64,000 nt of DNA, taken from Heterodera schachtii (lineage: Eukaryota > Nematoda > Chromadorea > Rhabditida > Heteroderidae). This document shows positions 22,615-33,437 of the stretch, piece after piece. The notes below the pieces were generated by a model. That model was not told the origin of the DNA, searched no databases, and was given only the letters and a program-made list of their open reading frames with translations. The stretch is taken from NCBI GenBank assembly GCA_023374025.1, contig SIJG01000108.1, positions 124,001 to 188,000 on the forward strand. Reading direction: 5' to 3'. The position numbers were made by a program, and so were the translations under genes. Numbering within the stretch: position 1 is the stretch's first letter; each line of letters starts with the position of its first letter.

Positions 22615-23036
22615 GTAATCCGTAATTACAGTGTCCAAAAACGCAATCATTTACGTAATCCGTAACTACAGTTTCCAAAAACGACATCATTTACGTAATC
22701 CGTAATTACAGTGTCCAAAAATGACATCATTTACGTAATCCGTAATTACAGAAACGCAATCATTTACGTAATCGGTAATTATAGTGTCCAAAAACGACAT
22801 CATTTACGTAATCCGTAATTACAGAGTCCAAAAACGACATCATTTACGTAATCCGTAACCAAAAACGACATCATTTACGTAATCCGTAATTACAGTGTCC
22901 AAAAACGACATCATTTACGTAATCCGTAACTACAGAGTCCAAAAACGACATCATTTACGTAATCCGTAACTACAGTTTCCAAAAACGACATCATTTACGT
23001 AATCCGTAATTACAGTGTCCAAAAACACCGTCATTC
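22615..23036. repeat. 40-bp minisatellite, about 10 units
   Basis: Tandem units of TTTACGTAATCCGTAATTAC followed by AGTGTCCAAAAACGACATCA. Each unit holds short palindromes (TTACGTAA, GTAATTAC). Two units are shortened. Single units of the same sequence lie at about 16770 and 24685. Confidence 0.9.
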
Positions 23037-23149
23037 AGCGTTGCCGGCAGACGCATTTTAAATTTAATTCAATTTCACTGGTAAATTAAGCACGGTTTAA
23101 AATGTAAAATTAAATAAATTAATCTGTTTTTTTGATCAGTAGGTTAGCA

Positions 23150-23829
23150 ATGAATCGGTGCATATTATTCTTTTTAATTGTATTATTTTCAATTGCTCAA
23201 ATTGAAATTGGAGCGGAAAAGAAAAAATTGGAACAAAAAACATTTGAAGAAATATTTGGAGAAAAATGGGAAGAAAAAGAAAATGAACAGAAAAAAAGAG
23301 AAATTGTTGAAAAATACTATCAAATTAAAGAGAGAATCAAGCAAAAAATGAAAAAATATTCAAAAAAAGAATGGAGAAAAATTGAATTGAAAATCGGAAA
23401 AAAATTGGGCACAAATCGCGACAAAATTTTACAAATGGATCAAAGAATTAAATCTTCAAAAAATTAAATCTTACGAATCAAAAACGGATGAACAAAAAAT
23501 TGAAACTGTACAACAATTTATAATAATGAAAGATGAGTACAAACAAAAAGGAAGAAAATATTCGACAAAAGAATGGGACAAAAATTATGTCGAAATTTGT
23601 AAGAAAATTGGAGTTAGCCAAGGAATAATTAAGAGATGGAAGAAACAATTCGGAATGAATGGAAAAATAATAAAGAAAGAAAAATTGGAAAAAATGAAAA
23701 TTTATAGGCAAATGAAAGGAGAAACCCAAAAATGAGTGATGAAAAAATTGCTAAAATATTGAAAATTAATCGAAAGACCATTTTCAAATGGAAGAAGCAA
23801 TTTGGAGAAGAATTAAATGAGGATTAAAA
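23150..23829 (+). pseudogene. Family A copy 5, nearly full length but frameshifted
   Basis: ATG 23150, signal-peptide-like segment, linker and module 1 (KYSKKEW, IGKKLGTNR) run to 23467, where a one-base change shifts the frame. Module 2 (GRKYSTKEW, KKIGVSQGIIKRWKKQFG) is open at 23526-23735, and module 3 (DEKIAKILKI, FKWKKQFGEELNED) follows in a third frame to TAA at about 23827. All three modules of the intact copy are therefore present. Its upstream block is truncated: a single GATCAGTAGG sits only 12 bp before the ATG. Confidence 0.8.
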
Positions 23830-24500
23830 GATTAATGAGATAAAATTTGGTTCCATTGTTAGTTTTTTTTCTTTATGATAACTGTTGCTTTGCTTTTTGT
23901 ACTTTTTTAGAAAATAAAAAATATTTTTCCATTTTTTATTATTAAATTTTAATATTATTTCCGGCTCCTGTTTTTTTCAAAATTTCGTGCTCTAGTTTTT
24001 GTACATATAAATCAATGAGTTCATTTTCATTTTGGATAGATTAAATTTTGCAATTAAATTAGTAGTTTGTTGAAGTGAGTTACTGAAAAGAAACATTTTT
24101 AAAAGAATTGTTTTTCGAAATATAAATACATCGCTAAATTATTTTTTGTTTACAAATATGGTTTTAGTTTTTTTAGATGTGACTTCGACACATGAACACT
24201 TAAAAAATATTTATCTATGCTGAAAAAAAGATAAATTTAATATATATTTTAATAAGATATGAATGTTATATATACCGTAATTCTTTAACAATAAAATCAA
24301 ATAAATAATTGAATTTAAATTGTTTTTAATTTTGCAACAAATTTTAACAATTTTTTTTTGAAAAAATTTAATAATTTTAAACAAATATTGCGAAGAACAT
24401 GAAAATATAAAAAATTAAATAATTTCATGAAAATGAAAACGAGAAACAATCCGAAAATCCTAAAAATTAAAGAGAAAATCAAGCCAAAGGGGAGAATTTC
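23818..24500. repeat. Family A 3' flank, duplicated at 27256-27910
   Basis: An AT-rich block of about 620 bp starting at the end of copy 5 is repeated, with small indels, at about 27256-27910, where no family A coding part remains upstream. No gene seen. Confidence 0.75.
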
Positions 24501-25190
24501 AAGGGCACTGAATTAAATTGAAAAACTGGTTAATATAATTGTGGTTGTTTATTAAGAAGAGTTCAAGAATTATTTCGGAAAATAATCTGAACCCAGTTAT
24601 GAATGGTAATTAAGTAAAAATCACAAAAATTCGGACTGAATAGTCCGTAATTAAGGGCCATTAATGCCAAAATTTCCTTAGTACGTAATTACAGTATCCA
24701 AAAACTCCATCATTTCCGTAATCCGTAGTTGCGCCCAGCCCTGTGTCAGCACTGCCAGATATATCATTCCTAAAAAATTTAATTTTAATGATATAATGGC
24801 ATCTGAAGACCGGCGCTGCCGGCAGACGCATTTTAAATTTAATTCAATTCACTGGTAAATTAAGCACGGTTTAAAAATGTAAATTAAATAAAAAATATCT
24901 GTTTTTTGATCAGTAGGATTGGAATTTTAATCAATCATTAATATAATTAATTAATATATTTGTTAATGGTTAAATGTATTTTATCGACATATTTTCACGG
25001 TTTATGTATAAAATTGTTAGTTTTCATTTTTTTAATATTTCATCCTTTATGAGTAATTTTCTTTCCAGAAAATAACCATTTTAAAAATTTTATTTACATT
25101 TTGATACATATTTGAGGTTTTTTGTACATATTTCGGGATTTTTTTTTATTTTGACCACTTTTTTTTTACATTTTTTGGCAGCCCTACAGA
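24501..25190. other. Gene-free: family A flank fragments and hAT-type end
   Basis: Holds one minisatellite unit (about 24685), the CCGGCGCTGCCGGCAGACGC hairpin block (about 24813), an orphan GATCAGTAGGATTGG (24908), and at 25080-25192 a right-end fragment related to the element at 2067 (ending GGCAGCCCTA). Confidence 0.5.
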
Positions 25191-25229
25191 TAAAACAATG
25201 TGCAAATTGGTTTCGAGAGAGTTGTCAAC

Positions 25230-25560
25230 GGCTTTCTCAGCTCCAGGCGTGCTAATCCGCAAGGCCATCCATTTATCTGCGGCACTTGACAACTCCTTTA
25301 AGTCGAGTTCGAACACTGATAGAAAAAACATTGTCAGGGGTGCCCCTGGGGTCATGTGGGAATTTGGAAAATATTTGGTCACCGAAAACATCAGCTGCTT
25401 CTTCGGAAACCCTTTTTATCTGGGAACGATAATGGGAGCACATTTTTTGGGATTCCTGGCTATTGTGTCGAAGTTGGGTTCGGAATTGGGATAAACTGAA
25501 AGGGAAGACAAATAGGAATGGAAATTTCCAAAGGTAGAAGAAAACAACGGGGTACACAAA
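25230..25560. repeat. Duplicated fragment of unknown origin
   Basis: About 250 bp (25300-25550) match 29250-29400 plus 29800-29945, where a foldback element splits the second copy. Both strands are open over most of it (98 codons on plus, 94 on minus). No motif recognised on either strand, so a coding role is not claimed. The conserved GC-richer stretch suggests an old gene exon or a transposon fragment. Confidence 0.4.
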
Positions 25561-25970
25561 TTTCTAAAAAATAACATTTTTATTTTTAGTGAAAGAAACA
25601 CCAAAGTTTGGATCAAGTTTTCTTTTGAATTGATACTTGGAGCGAAATTACACAACTTGGCATTTTGTTTATTTTCCGGGTGATTATTAGGGATGATATT
25701 TTTAGGCTCTATAAAACACCAAAATAGGTAGGCTTTAGGCTCTAAAAAACCCCAAATAGGCTCTAAAAAATGGAAAATATGCTCTAAAAGTCTCAAATTT
25801 AGGGGTGTAAAATGACAAAATTTATTGAAAAAAGTAAAAAAAATTAGGCCAAATCACTATTGAGCTAAATAATTTTTAAAATTCAAAAATCGTGTCAAAA
25901 AATAAATAAATTATTTTGGAGATGAATTTTTGAGAAAATTTTATTACTTAAGGGAGTATTTAGAAAATTT
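25561..25970. other. Gene-free, hAT-related remnant
   Basis: Carries repeated TTTTAGGCTCTAAAAA and TAGGGATGATATTTTT sequences at 25690-25800, similar to the interior and end of the hAT element at 37573-38095. No gene seen. Confidence 0.45.
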
Positions 25971-25974
25971 ATAG

Positions 25975-26441
25975 GGCAAATGCGAATATTCGCTGATTTG
26001 AGTTTCATATCCATGTCCATCCGTCTTAAGCACGGCTTTCCGGGTACTTTTGACAAAGTAGATTAAAAATATTAAAAAAATTAATTAAAATAGCTTACTT
26101 TTTGTGATCAGTAGGATTGAAATTTTAATTAATCGAGAAAGTATTTTATTTACCTTATTATTATAATATTATTAAATGTGACAAATCAGTAGAGAGAGAA
26201 AAAAATCAGTATACAACTTAATGAGTGTTGTAATAATGTCAATATTTCACATTAAAATGTTTTAGAATTTATAAGAGAAAAATGAGAAATTCATTTGAGA
26301 AATTATATTTATATAAATATTCATTTTAGAAAAAATTCAGCAATGAAACTGTGCTTATTATTCTTTTTAATTGTATTATTTTTAATTGTTCTAATTGAAA
26401 TTGGAGCGGAAAAGATAAAAGCGGAACAAAAAAACATTTAA
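25975..26441 (+). pseudogene. Third family B head/upstream block with family A copy 6 remnant
   Basis: 25975-26342 repeats the family B head and upstream block of 14980-15357. The family A start (26343) and hydrophobic segment are intact, but the frame stops after 32 codons through an extra A in the EQKTFEEI region. Linker and module fragments (EKIL, RKYPKKEW-like, WKKQFG) continue out of frame to about 26710. Confidence 0.75.
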
Positions 26442-26719
26442 AGAAATATTTGGAGAAAAATGGAAGAAAAAAAATTGGAAAAAGAAAAAGAAATGAGCAG
26501 AGAAAGAAAGAAATTATTCCAAAAGTTCAACCGAATAAAAGAGAAAATCTTATAAAACGGAAGAAAATACCCAAAAAAAGAATGGAATAAAATTGAAGAA
26601 AAAATCGGAAAAAAATTGTTCAAAAATCTATGGCAATGAGAAATGAATATAAACAATTAGAGTAAGTTATGGAACAGTTCAAAAATGGAAGAAACAATTT
26701 GGCCTGAATCAAAGAATAA

Positions 26720-28020
26720 TTAAAAGAAATTTCGGAAATGATTGCGTTTTTGGACACTTTAATTACGGAAATGATTTTTGCTGGTTTTTAATTTGATCAA
26801 TTTTTTCTGATCAGTTTGGGTTCAGGACTAAAAAGATGAAAATTTACAATAGCAAATCGGCAATGATCTACACTATAAAAGTGATTTTAAAGATATTTTT
26901 TCCTGGCTTCTCCATGCTCTAAATAGTAGGTAAAACAGCGAACAAAAGTAGGTCTTTTTTTTTTACATATTTTTATATATTTCTAGATTTTTATACATGT
27001 TTACATAGTGCCGAACAAAAAAAAGTTTAAAACAACTGGTGGATCAGGATGTCTCCTTCATTTTGATCTAAAACACGAAAATGGGTTGAAATGGAGAAAA
27101 CCCTAAATAAGATACTGTATGTTCGAGTTCAAGTGCATAGTCCCCCCAATCATGAATTTAACTATGTTTTCGAGTTTTAAATAAATATAAATTTGAAAAT
27201 GTGAAAATGATTTTTTAATTTCAAAAATATATAGAAAAAGCAAATCAGTATGATCGTAATGAGGATTAAAAAATTAATGAGCTAAAATTTGGTTCCATTG
27301 TTAGTTTTTTTTTTCTTTATGATAATTGTTGCTTTGCTTTTTGTACTTTTTAGAAAATAAAAAATATTTTTCCATTTTTTATTATTAAATTTTAATATTA
27401 TTTTCCGGGTCCTGTTTTTTTTCAAAATTTCGTGCTCTAGTTTTTGTACATATAAATCAATGAGTTCATTTTCATTTTGGATAGATTAAATTTTGCAATT
27501 AAATTAGTAGTTTGTTGAAGTGAGTTACTGAATAAGAAACATTTTTAAAAGAATTGTTTTTCGAAATATAAATACCACCATTAAATTATTTTTGTTTATA
27601 AAACAAGGTTTTAGTTTTTTTGGATGTGACTTCGACACAAGAACACTTAAAAAATTATTTATCTATGCTGAAAAAAGAAAAATTTAATCTATATTTTAAA
27701 AAGATGTGAATTAAAAATATTTATTAATATACCGTAATTCTTTAACAATAAAATCAAATAAATAATTGAATTTAAATTGTTTTTAATTTTGCAACAAATT
27801 ATAAGAATTTTTTTTTTGAGAATATCTGAATAATTTTAAACAAATATTGCGAAGAACATGAAATTATAAAAAATTAAATAATTTCATGAAAATGAAAACG
27901 AGAAACAATATCTGTTTTTTGATCAGTAGGATTGGAATTTTAGTCAATCGTTAATACAATTAATTAATGTATTTGTTAATGGTTAAATGTATTATCCACA
28001 TATTTTCACGGTTTATGTAT
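26720..28020. other. Gene-free repeats
   Basis: Contains the spacer of the 1-985 block (27010-27240), the copy of the 23.8-24.4 kb flank (27256-27910) and an orphan TTGATCAGTAGGATTGG (27920). No coding sequence recognised. Confidence 0.6.
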
Positions 28021-28027
28021 AAAATTG

Positions 28028-28240
28028 TTAGTTTTCATTTTTTAAATCTTTATTTACCAAACTATGGTGAATCATCAGTCCATTCCGATCACTTTTCACT
28101 GATCGGCAGAATTCATAAATTATTTTCAAACAATTAAAATACATAGAAAAATGCGTTTTAAAACTCTTCATGACAATTGTCCAACCGTCGGATTCGGTTG
28201 GCCTATCCGATCCGAAAATGCCATTCGCCGCTGTTTTCAT
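28028..28240 (-). CDS. Unrecognised short ORF
   Basis: A 70-codon frame with more balanced base composition than its surroundings (residues such as GSDRPTESDGWTIV). The upstream part of the same frame lacks an obvious start or splice site. The opposite strand is also open. No family recognised; it may be an exon or a gene remnant. Confidence 0.15.
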   Translation of the reverse strand: MKTAANGIFGSDRPTESDGWTIVMKSFKTHFSMYFNCLKIIYEFCRSVKSDRNGLMIHHSLVNKDLKNEN

Positions 28241-28349
28241 ATAGTTCCAGGCTTTTCCCAGAAAAATACTGACAAATATATGTGTTTACGATGGCAGGAG
28301 GTGTGCACAGGAACTGCTGGGTTCATATTACTAAGTTTTTAAGGTAAAT

Positions 28350-29230
28350 TTTTGGAATTTTGTCGGAATTAAATTCTTTTCCTAGGGCTGTAAAAAAAAT
28401 AACAGCATTTACGACAACCTAAAGGAGGACAGACAAAAAAGCCGAAGTGGTAAGAATGAGGTAAGTTTCTGTGCACTTTCCAAGTCCAGTCAATGAACTT
28501 TCTCGGTTTCTTAAGCAATAGAATTTTCCTAACTTGATTAAAGCCTAAATTCTTGGTACCAAGCGAAAACTTGGTAATTTTTCGATAACTAAATTTGATC
28601 TAAAGGCAACAGACAACATTTACTTAAATACATATACTCGAAAAAAAAGATGAGTAAAAATGCCGATCTGGCTCATGTCCCCGCTCCCCCAAAATGCCAA
28701 TCACAATAATCAATCAGTCCCCAATTTCTGGTCACATCATATCCGTCAAGCTCCATCGCTGTGCTTAGTGTTGCTGGCCACTCATTAGGGACCTGCAACG
28801 GCAATCTTTCGGTTCATTGGTCGCGAATTTTTTTTTAATAAAAATCTGGAAACACACTTTAAAAGGCTAATGGGATCCGCTGAGTACGAATCTGACCACT
28901 TTTTCGACCAATTTCGAATCCCGATCCGAATCGAACACTTAAAATGGAAAATAGGCACTAAAAACTAGAGATCGTGTATGGACCGGATCCGTATACGGAT
29001 TTTTACGGATCCGTAATCCGTATTTGTTTGGGTCGATATGATTTTTACGGACTATGGATTTTTAGTGCCTATTTCATCCTTTATGAGTAATTTTTTTCCA
29101 AAAAATAACCATTTTAAAAATTTTATTTACCTATTTGGTACATATTTGGGGTTTTTTGTACATATTTCGCGCTTTTTTTGCATATTTATGTACATATTTT
29201 TGTTAGCATAACTTGCTGACATGCTTCATT
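28350..29230. other. No gene recognised
   Basis: Mixed sequence with a local inverted repeat of GGATCCGTA-type units at about 28985-29030 and ATGTA-rich hAT-like fragments at 29080-29200. Confidence 0.4.
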
Positions 29231-29404
29231 CCATCGTTGCGGAATTTAAGTCGAGTTCGAACACTGATAGAAAAAACATTCTCAGGGGTGCCCTGGGGTT
29301 CATGTGGGAATTTGGAAAATATTTGGTCACCGAGAACATCAGCTGCTTCTTCGGAAACCCTTTTTATCTGGGAACGATAATGGGAGCACATTATTTCGGT
29401 CTAC

Positions 29405-29799
29405 CTCAGTTGGTCCGTCACTCTTGGGCCGTCACGTTTGGGCCCCAGAACTTTTTTGGCTACAACTTTTTTTATTTGTCAACCAAATACAACATTTTGG
29501 TATCATTCGAAAGCTTAATGTGTTTAGAAGCTTTTTCTAAGGCTAATGCTTCGCGATTAAACAATTACCAAAAAAGTTATACATAAAAATTGCGAAAAGT
29601 CGAAGTTTTTGGAGTTTTTTCTTAATAACATTTTTTCCAGGCTTGAAAATCTTTTCGCTTTTGGTAAGGCTAATAGAGCATGTTAAGAGCTTTCGAATGA
29701 TACCAAGAATGTTGGATTTGGATAACAAATAAAAAAGCTATAGTGGCAAAACATGCTGGGGCCCAAACCGTGTCGGCCCAAAGTGACGGCCCAACTGAG
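29405..29799. mobile_element. Foldback element (395 bp)
   Basis: Ends CTCAGTTGG and CCAACTGAG; inner complementary pairs include GGGCCCCAG/CTGGGGCCC and TATCATTCGAAAGCTTA/AGCTTTCGAATGATA. It splits the duplicated fragment that is continuous at 25300-25550. Its ATCATTCGAAAGC motif is shared with the element at 56525-56800. Confidence 0.75.
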
Positions 29800-29944
29800 C
29801 GGTTCCGCATTTTTTGGGGTTCCTGGCTATTGTGTCGAAGTTGGGTTCAGAATTGGATAAACTGAAAGGGAAGACAAATAGGAATGGAAATTTCCAAGGG
29901 TAGAAGAATACAACGGCGTACACAAAATCCTAAAAAATAACATT

Positions 29945-31465
29945 TTGATTAATTTTCAATTTTTGCAATTTTCTCGGCACTAATTTTTGGATTTTCTCTT
30001 TTTATATGAAAATAAATTTCATTTTTTCCAATTTTTCATTCTTTATTATTTTTCCACTCATTCCGAATTGTTTTTCCATCTTATAATTACTCCATGGCAT
30101 ACTCCAATTTTCTTACAAATTTCAGCATAATTTTGTTGCCATTCTTTTGTCGAATATTTTCTTCCATTTTGTTTATACTCATTTTTCATTGTTATAAATT
30201 TTTGCACAATTTCAATTTTTTGTTCATCTGTTTTTTGATTTTTTGTGGCATTTGTATAATCCTAATTCTTTGATCCATTTGTAAATATTTCGGCGATTTG
30301 TGCTCAATTTTTTCGAAATTTTCAATTCAATTTTACCCCATTCTTTTTTTGAATATTTCCTTCCTTTTTCTTTTATTTTCTCTTTTATTTTATTGAATTT
30401 CGCAACAATTTCTCTCTTTTTCTGATCATTTTCGTTTTGATCATTTCGTTTTCTTCTTCTTTTTCTTCCCATTTTTCTCCAAATATTTCTTCAAATGTTT
30501 TTTGCTCAAATTTTTTCTTTTCCGCTCCAATTTCAATTAGAACAATTAAAAATAATACAATTAAAAAGAATAATAAGCACAGTTTCATTGCTGAATTTTT
30601 TCTAAAATGAATATTTATATAAATATAATTTCTCAAATGAATTTCTTATTTTTCTCTTATAAATTCTTAAACATTTTATATTAAATATTGACATTATTAC
30701 AACACTCATTAAATTGTATACTGATTTTTCTCTCTCTACTGATTGGTCACATTTAATAATATTATAATAATAAGGTAAATAAAATACTTTCTCGATTTAT
30801 TAAAATTTCAATCCTACTGATTACAAAAAGTAAGATATTTTAATTAATTTTTTTAATATTTTTAATTCTACTTGGTCAAAAGTACCCGGAAAGCCGTGCT
30901 TAAGACGGATGGACATGGATATGAAACTCAAATCAGCGAATATTCGCATTTGCCATATTTAAATTTAAGTCTGTTCAATTCGCAGTGTCTGTGCAGCATT
31001 GGCATTTTTTTCTGTTCAAATTTGGCATTTTTGTCTTCACACTTTCATCACCGGTTTTGGCATTTTGTTGTATTCGCTTGAATTTTATCAAGCCAATAGG
31101 CGCTTTTAAAAAAAGCATTAGTCTGCTGTCACCCAACGCGCACTCTCAGCCCCATTCATTGGTACAAAATTGGACTTCAAAGTTCGAATTTGGTTTTTTG
31201 TGTAAAATTTTCCTAATAATTTATTTAAATATTTTGGTTAAAATTAGTTCATTCCCGTGGAAAAATTGTTGTCCAATTTCAAATTCAAACAATCATATGA
31301 TGGAGCCGGGCGGAACAATTTTTCTTTCTCCAGTCTCTATCTGAATAACAATTTTCAACTTGTTTACAAAAGTATACAAAATTATTTTATAAAATTTCAA
31401 AATATGTTGAATCAGAAGTTTAAAGTTTTAAAAAAAATTCAAAATTATATTGGGCACCAAAAGTT
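29945..31465. repeat. Right arm of 1.5-kb inverted duplication
   Basis: Inverse copy of 14487-16005; edges fall at GATTAATTTTCAATTTTTGC (left) and near TTATATTGGGCACC (right). It holds a family B-like head at 30872-31081 on plus and family A copy 7 on minus. Confidence 0.85.
29950..30598 (-). pseudogene. Family A copy 7, frameshifted
   Basis: ATG 30598 with an intact signal-peptide-like segment and linker. One A is missing in the run near 30455 compared with copy 3, shifting the frame; module 1 is open in the new frame to about 30224, where an extra A shifts it again. Module 2 remains readable to about 30060. Two indels in homopolymers of opposite sign could be real or base-calling errors. 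Confidence 0.75.
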
Positions 31466-31559
31466 TCATGTCCCGAGGCGCGGCATCTGTTACAGAGAAC
31501 TGGAATTGACACTAATAAAAATGATGAATAGCAAATGTTTTTTTTTAAATCGTAAGTGA

Positions 31560-33430
31560 TTAGCCGAGGGGTTGGTCGGTGAATTTTATGATTTTGGCTG
31601 CGATAGTGCGACCTTTTTTAAATGGCCAATTAGCAACCATTAAATAAATGCAACTAGATTGATTAAGGTCAGCTCAACCTTAAGTGTAAACGGAGGGTGA
31701 CATGAACCTTTTAAAATTCAATTTTTAATTTATTTATTTTATATTTATGTTTATTTTTCATTTATTTTTTTGTTTTAAATTTTTTATTTCTTTTTTCAAT
31801 TTTTAGGACGATGTGATAGGCCTGAAACGCACGAAAAATATGTTTCTAATAAATTAGTTTGAATCTTCTAGAAGGAGTTCTATATTATTTTTCCATATTT
31901 TTAGCGATTTATGTCCATAGCATATTGGCAAATAAAAGGAAAAAATGACGAGAAAATTGCAAAAAATGGCTTTTGGTTAAGTTTAATAAGCCAAAAATTT
32001 ATTAAAAAATAGAACAATGGCCAGACGAAAATGGTGAAAAATGCATTTATTCATGAAAGCTACCAAGATTTATATGTACAAAAACTAGAGCACGAAATTT
32101 TGAAAAAACGTACCCAACTAAGCTGAACCCGGACAGAATTCCGGAGTAAAAGTACTTAATGCTTTTTAAAATAAAGAAAAGCTGAGCAAGACTAGGGCCT
32201 GGGAAAATACTGTACAAGATCATGTCCTGTTTCGGCTCTAATAATGCATAAACCCAATTATTTGTCTTTATTTGAAGGGGCCGGATCTTAGAAATTAAAA
32301 ATGTCCTTATTTCTAAGATTTGTCCTTATTTTGGCACGACCTCCGTGTTTTGTGCTTACTCGTGGATATGAAAATAAAAATGCAAAAATTGAATAACTGT
32401 TTTGAATTATAGATCATTTTTAGAAGCGTATTTGAATTAATTTTAATTTGAAAAAAATTACATTTTAATTCATTTTCGTGATTGTAAAATGCCCCAAAAT
32501 TTCAGTGAAAATCTGTTAAAAATGGTCAAAATTTCTATTTTTCCTCCGGCGGCGCCTATCGGCACCGTCGGGCCCCCAAAACGTATTTTTTCATAAAATA
32601 TTGGCTCAAAAACGCAAAAACTGGTAACTTTTTGGTGAAAATCTGTTAACAAATTGCATTGAAATTTTCAAAAATTTTCCCGGCGGCGCCTACCGGCGCC
32701 ACCTGACCCCCTCCCTGTTCCCAAAATTTTTTGGAAAAAGCGCGTCGCAAAAAAACATTTTTATTGGTTTTTTAAATTTTGAATAAAATTCTCCAAAATG
32801 CTGATTTTTGACCCCAAATAAATAAGCACAAAAACACTCGAATAGGCACTAAAATAGGCAAATAAAATTTTTTATTAACTCTTTTTAGGTAGGAAAACAC
32901 GTAAAAATTAATCAAAACACTTTTTTTTTTGCTTATATTTTAATTGTTTTAAAGTTTTTCGAATAAGGAAAATTTTTAAACCAAAAATTTTATCAAGAAA
33001 AATAATTAAATTCTGGGGATCAAATTTTTGTGAAATTTTTTTCAATTCTTAGGGATGTATTTTCTGAAATTTTTTCGGCTCGATTCTTAGAGGTGTATTT
33101 TTCTTTTTTATTGCATTTTTGTTAAGCCAATGCTTTTTGACTGTTTTTACAAGGTAAAAATCCATTTTTTCAAAAAATCTTATTTTTGGGGTCAAAATCT
33201 TAGTTTTAACCTCGTTTGTCCTTATTTTGAAAAAAAAAAAACTTGCGAGCCCTGATTATATATAATAAAGTGAATGAAGCAAAAAGGGAACAGCAAAAGG
33301 GTGCGGGCGGGGCTAATCGGCGCACCAACCAGGGCGATCGAAAATTCGTGAAGGAGTAATGGAAAAAGGGTGATCGAACAGTAATTTTCATCATCAAAAA
33401 AGGGAGAGCGATGTTGTGCACTTACGATCG
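31560..33430. other. Gene-free stretch with repeat remnants
   Basis: Contains a fragment of the 4860-type hAT element (31820-31915) fused to a piece of family A module 3 (about 31918-31965), a degenerate local duplication with CCGGCGGCGCCTA boxes (32540 and 32680), and an AT-rich tail. No gene recognised. Confidence 0.5.
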
Positions 33431-33437
33431 AGACTCA

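Noticed and set aside
25198..25494. 98-codon plus-strand gene
   Set aside because: Duplicated at 29.2 kb but open on both strands and without any motif; kept only as a repeat.
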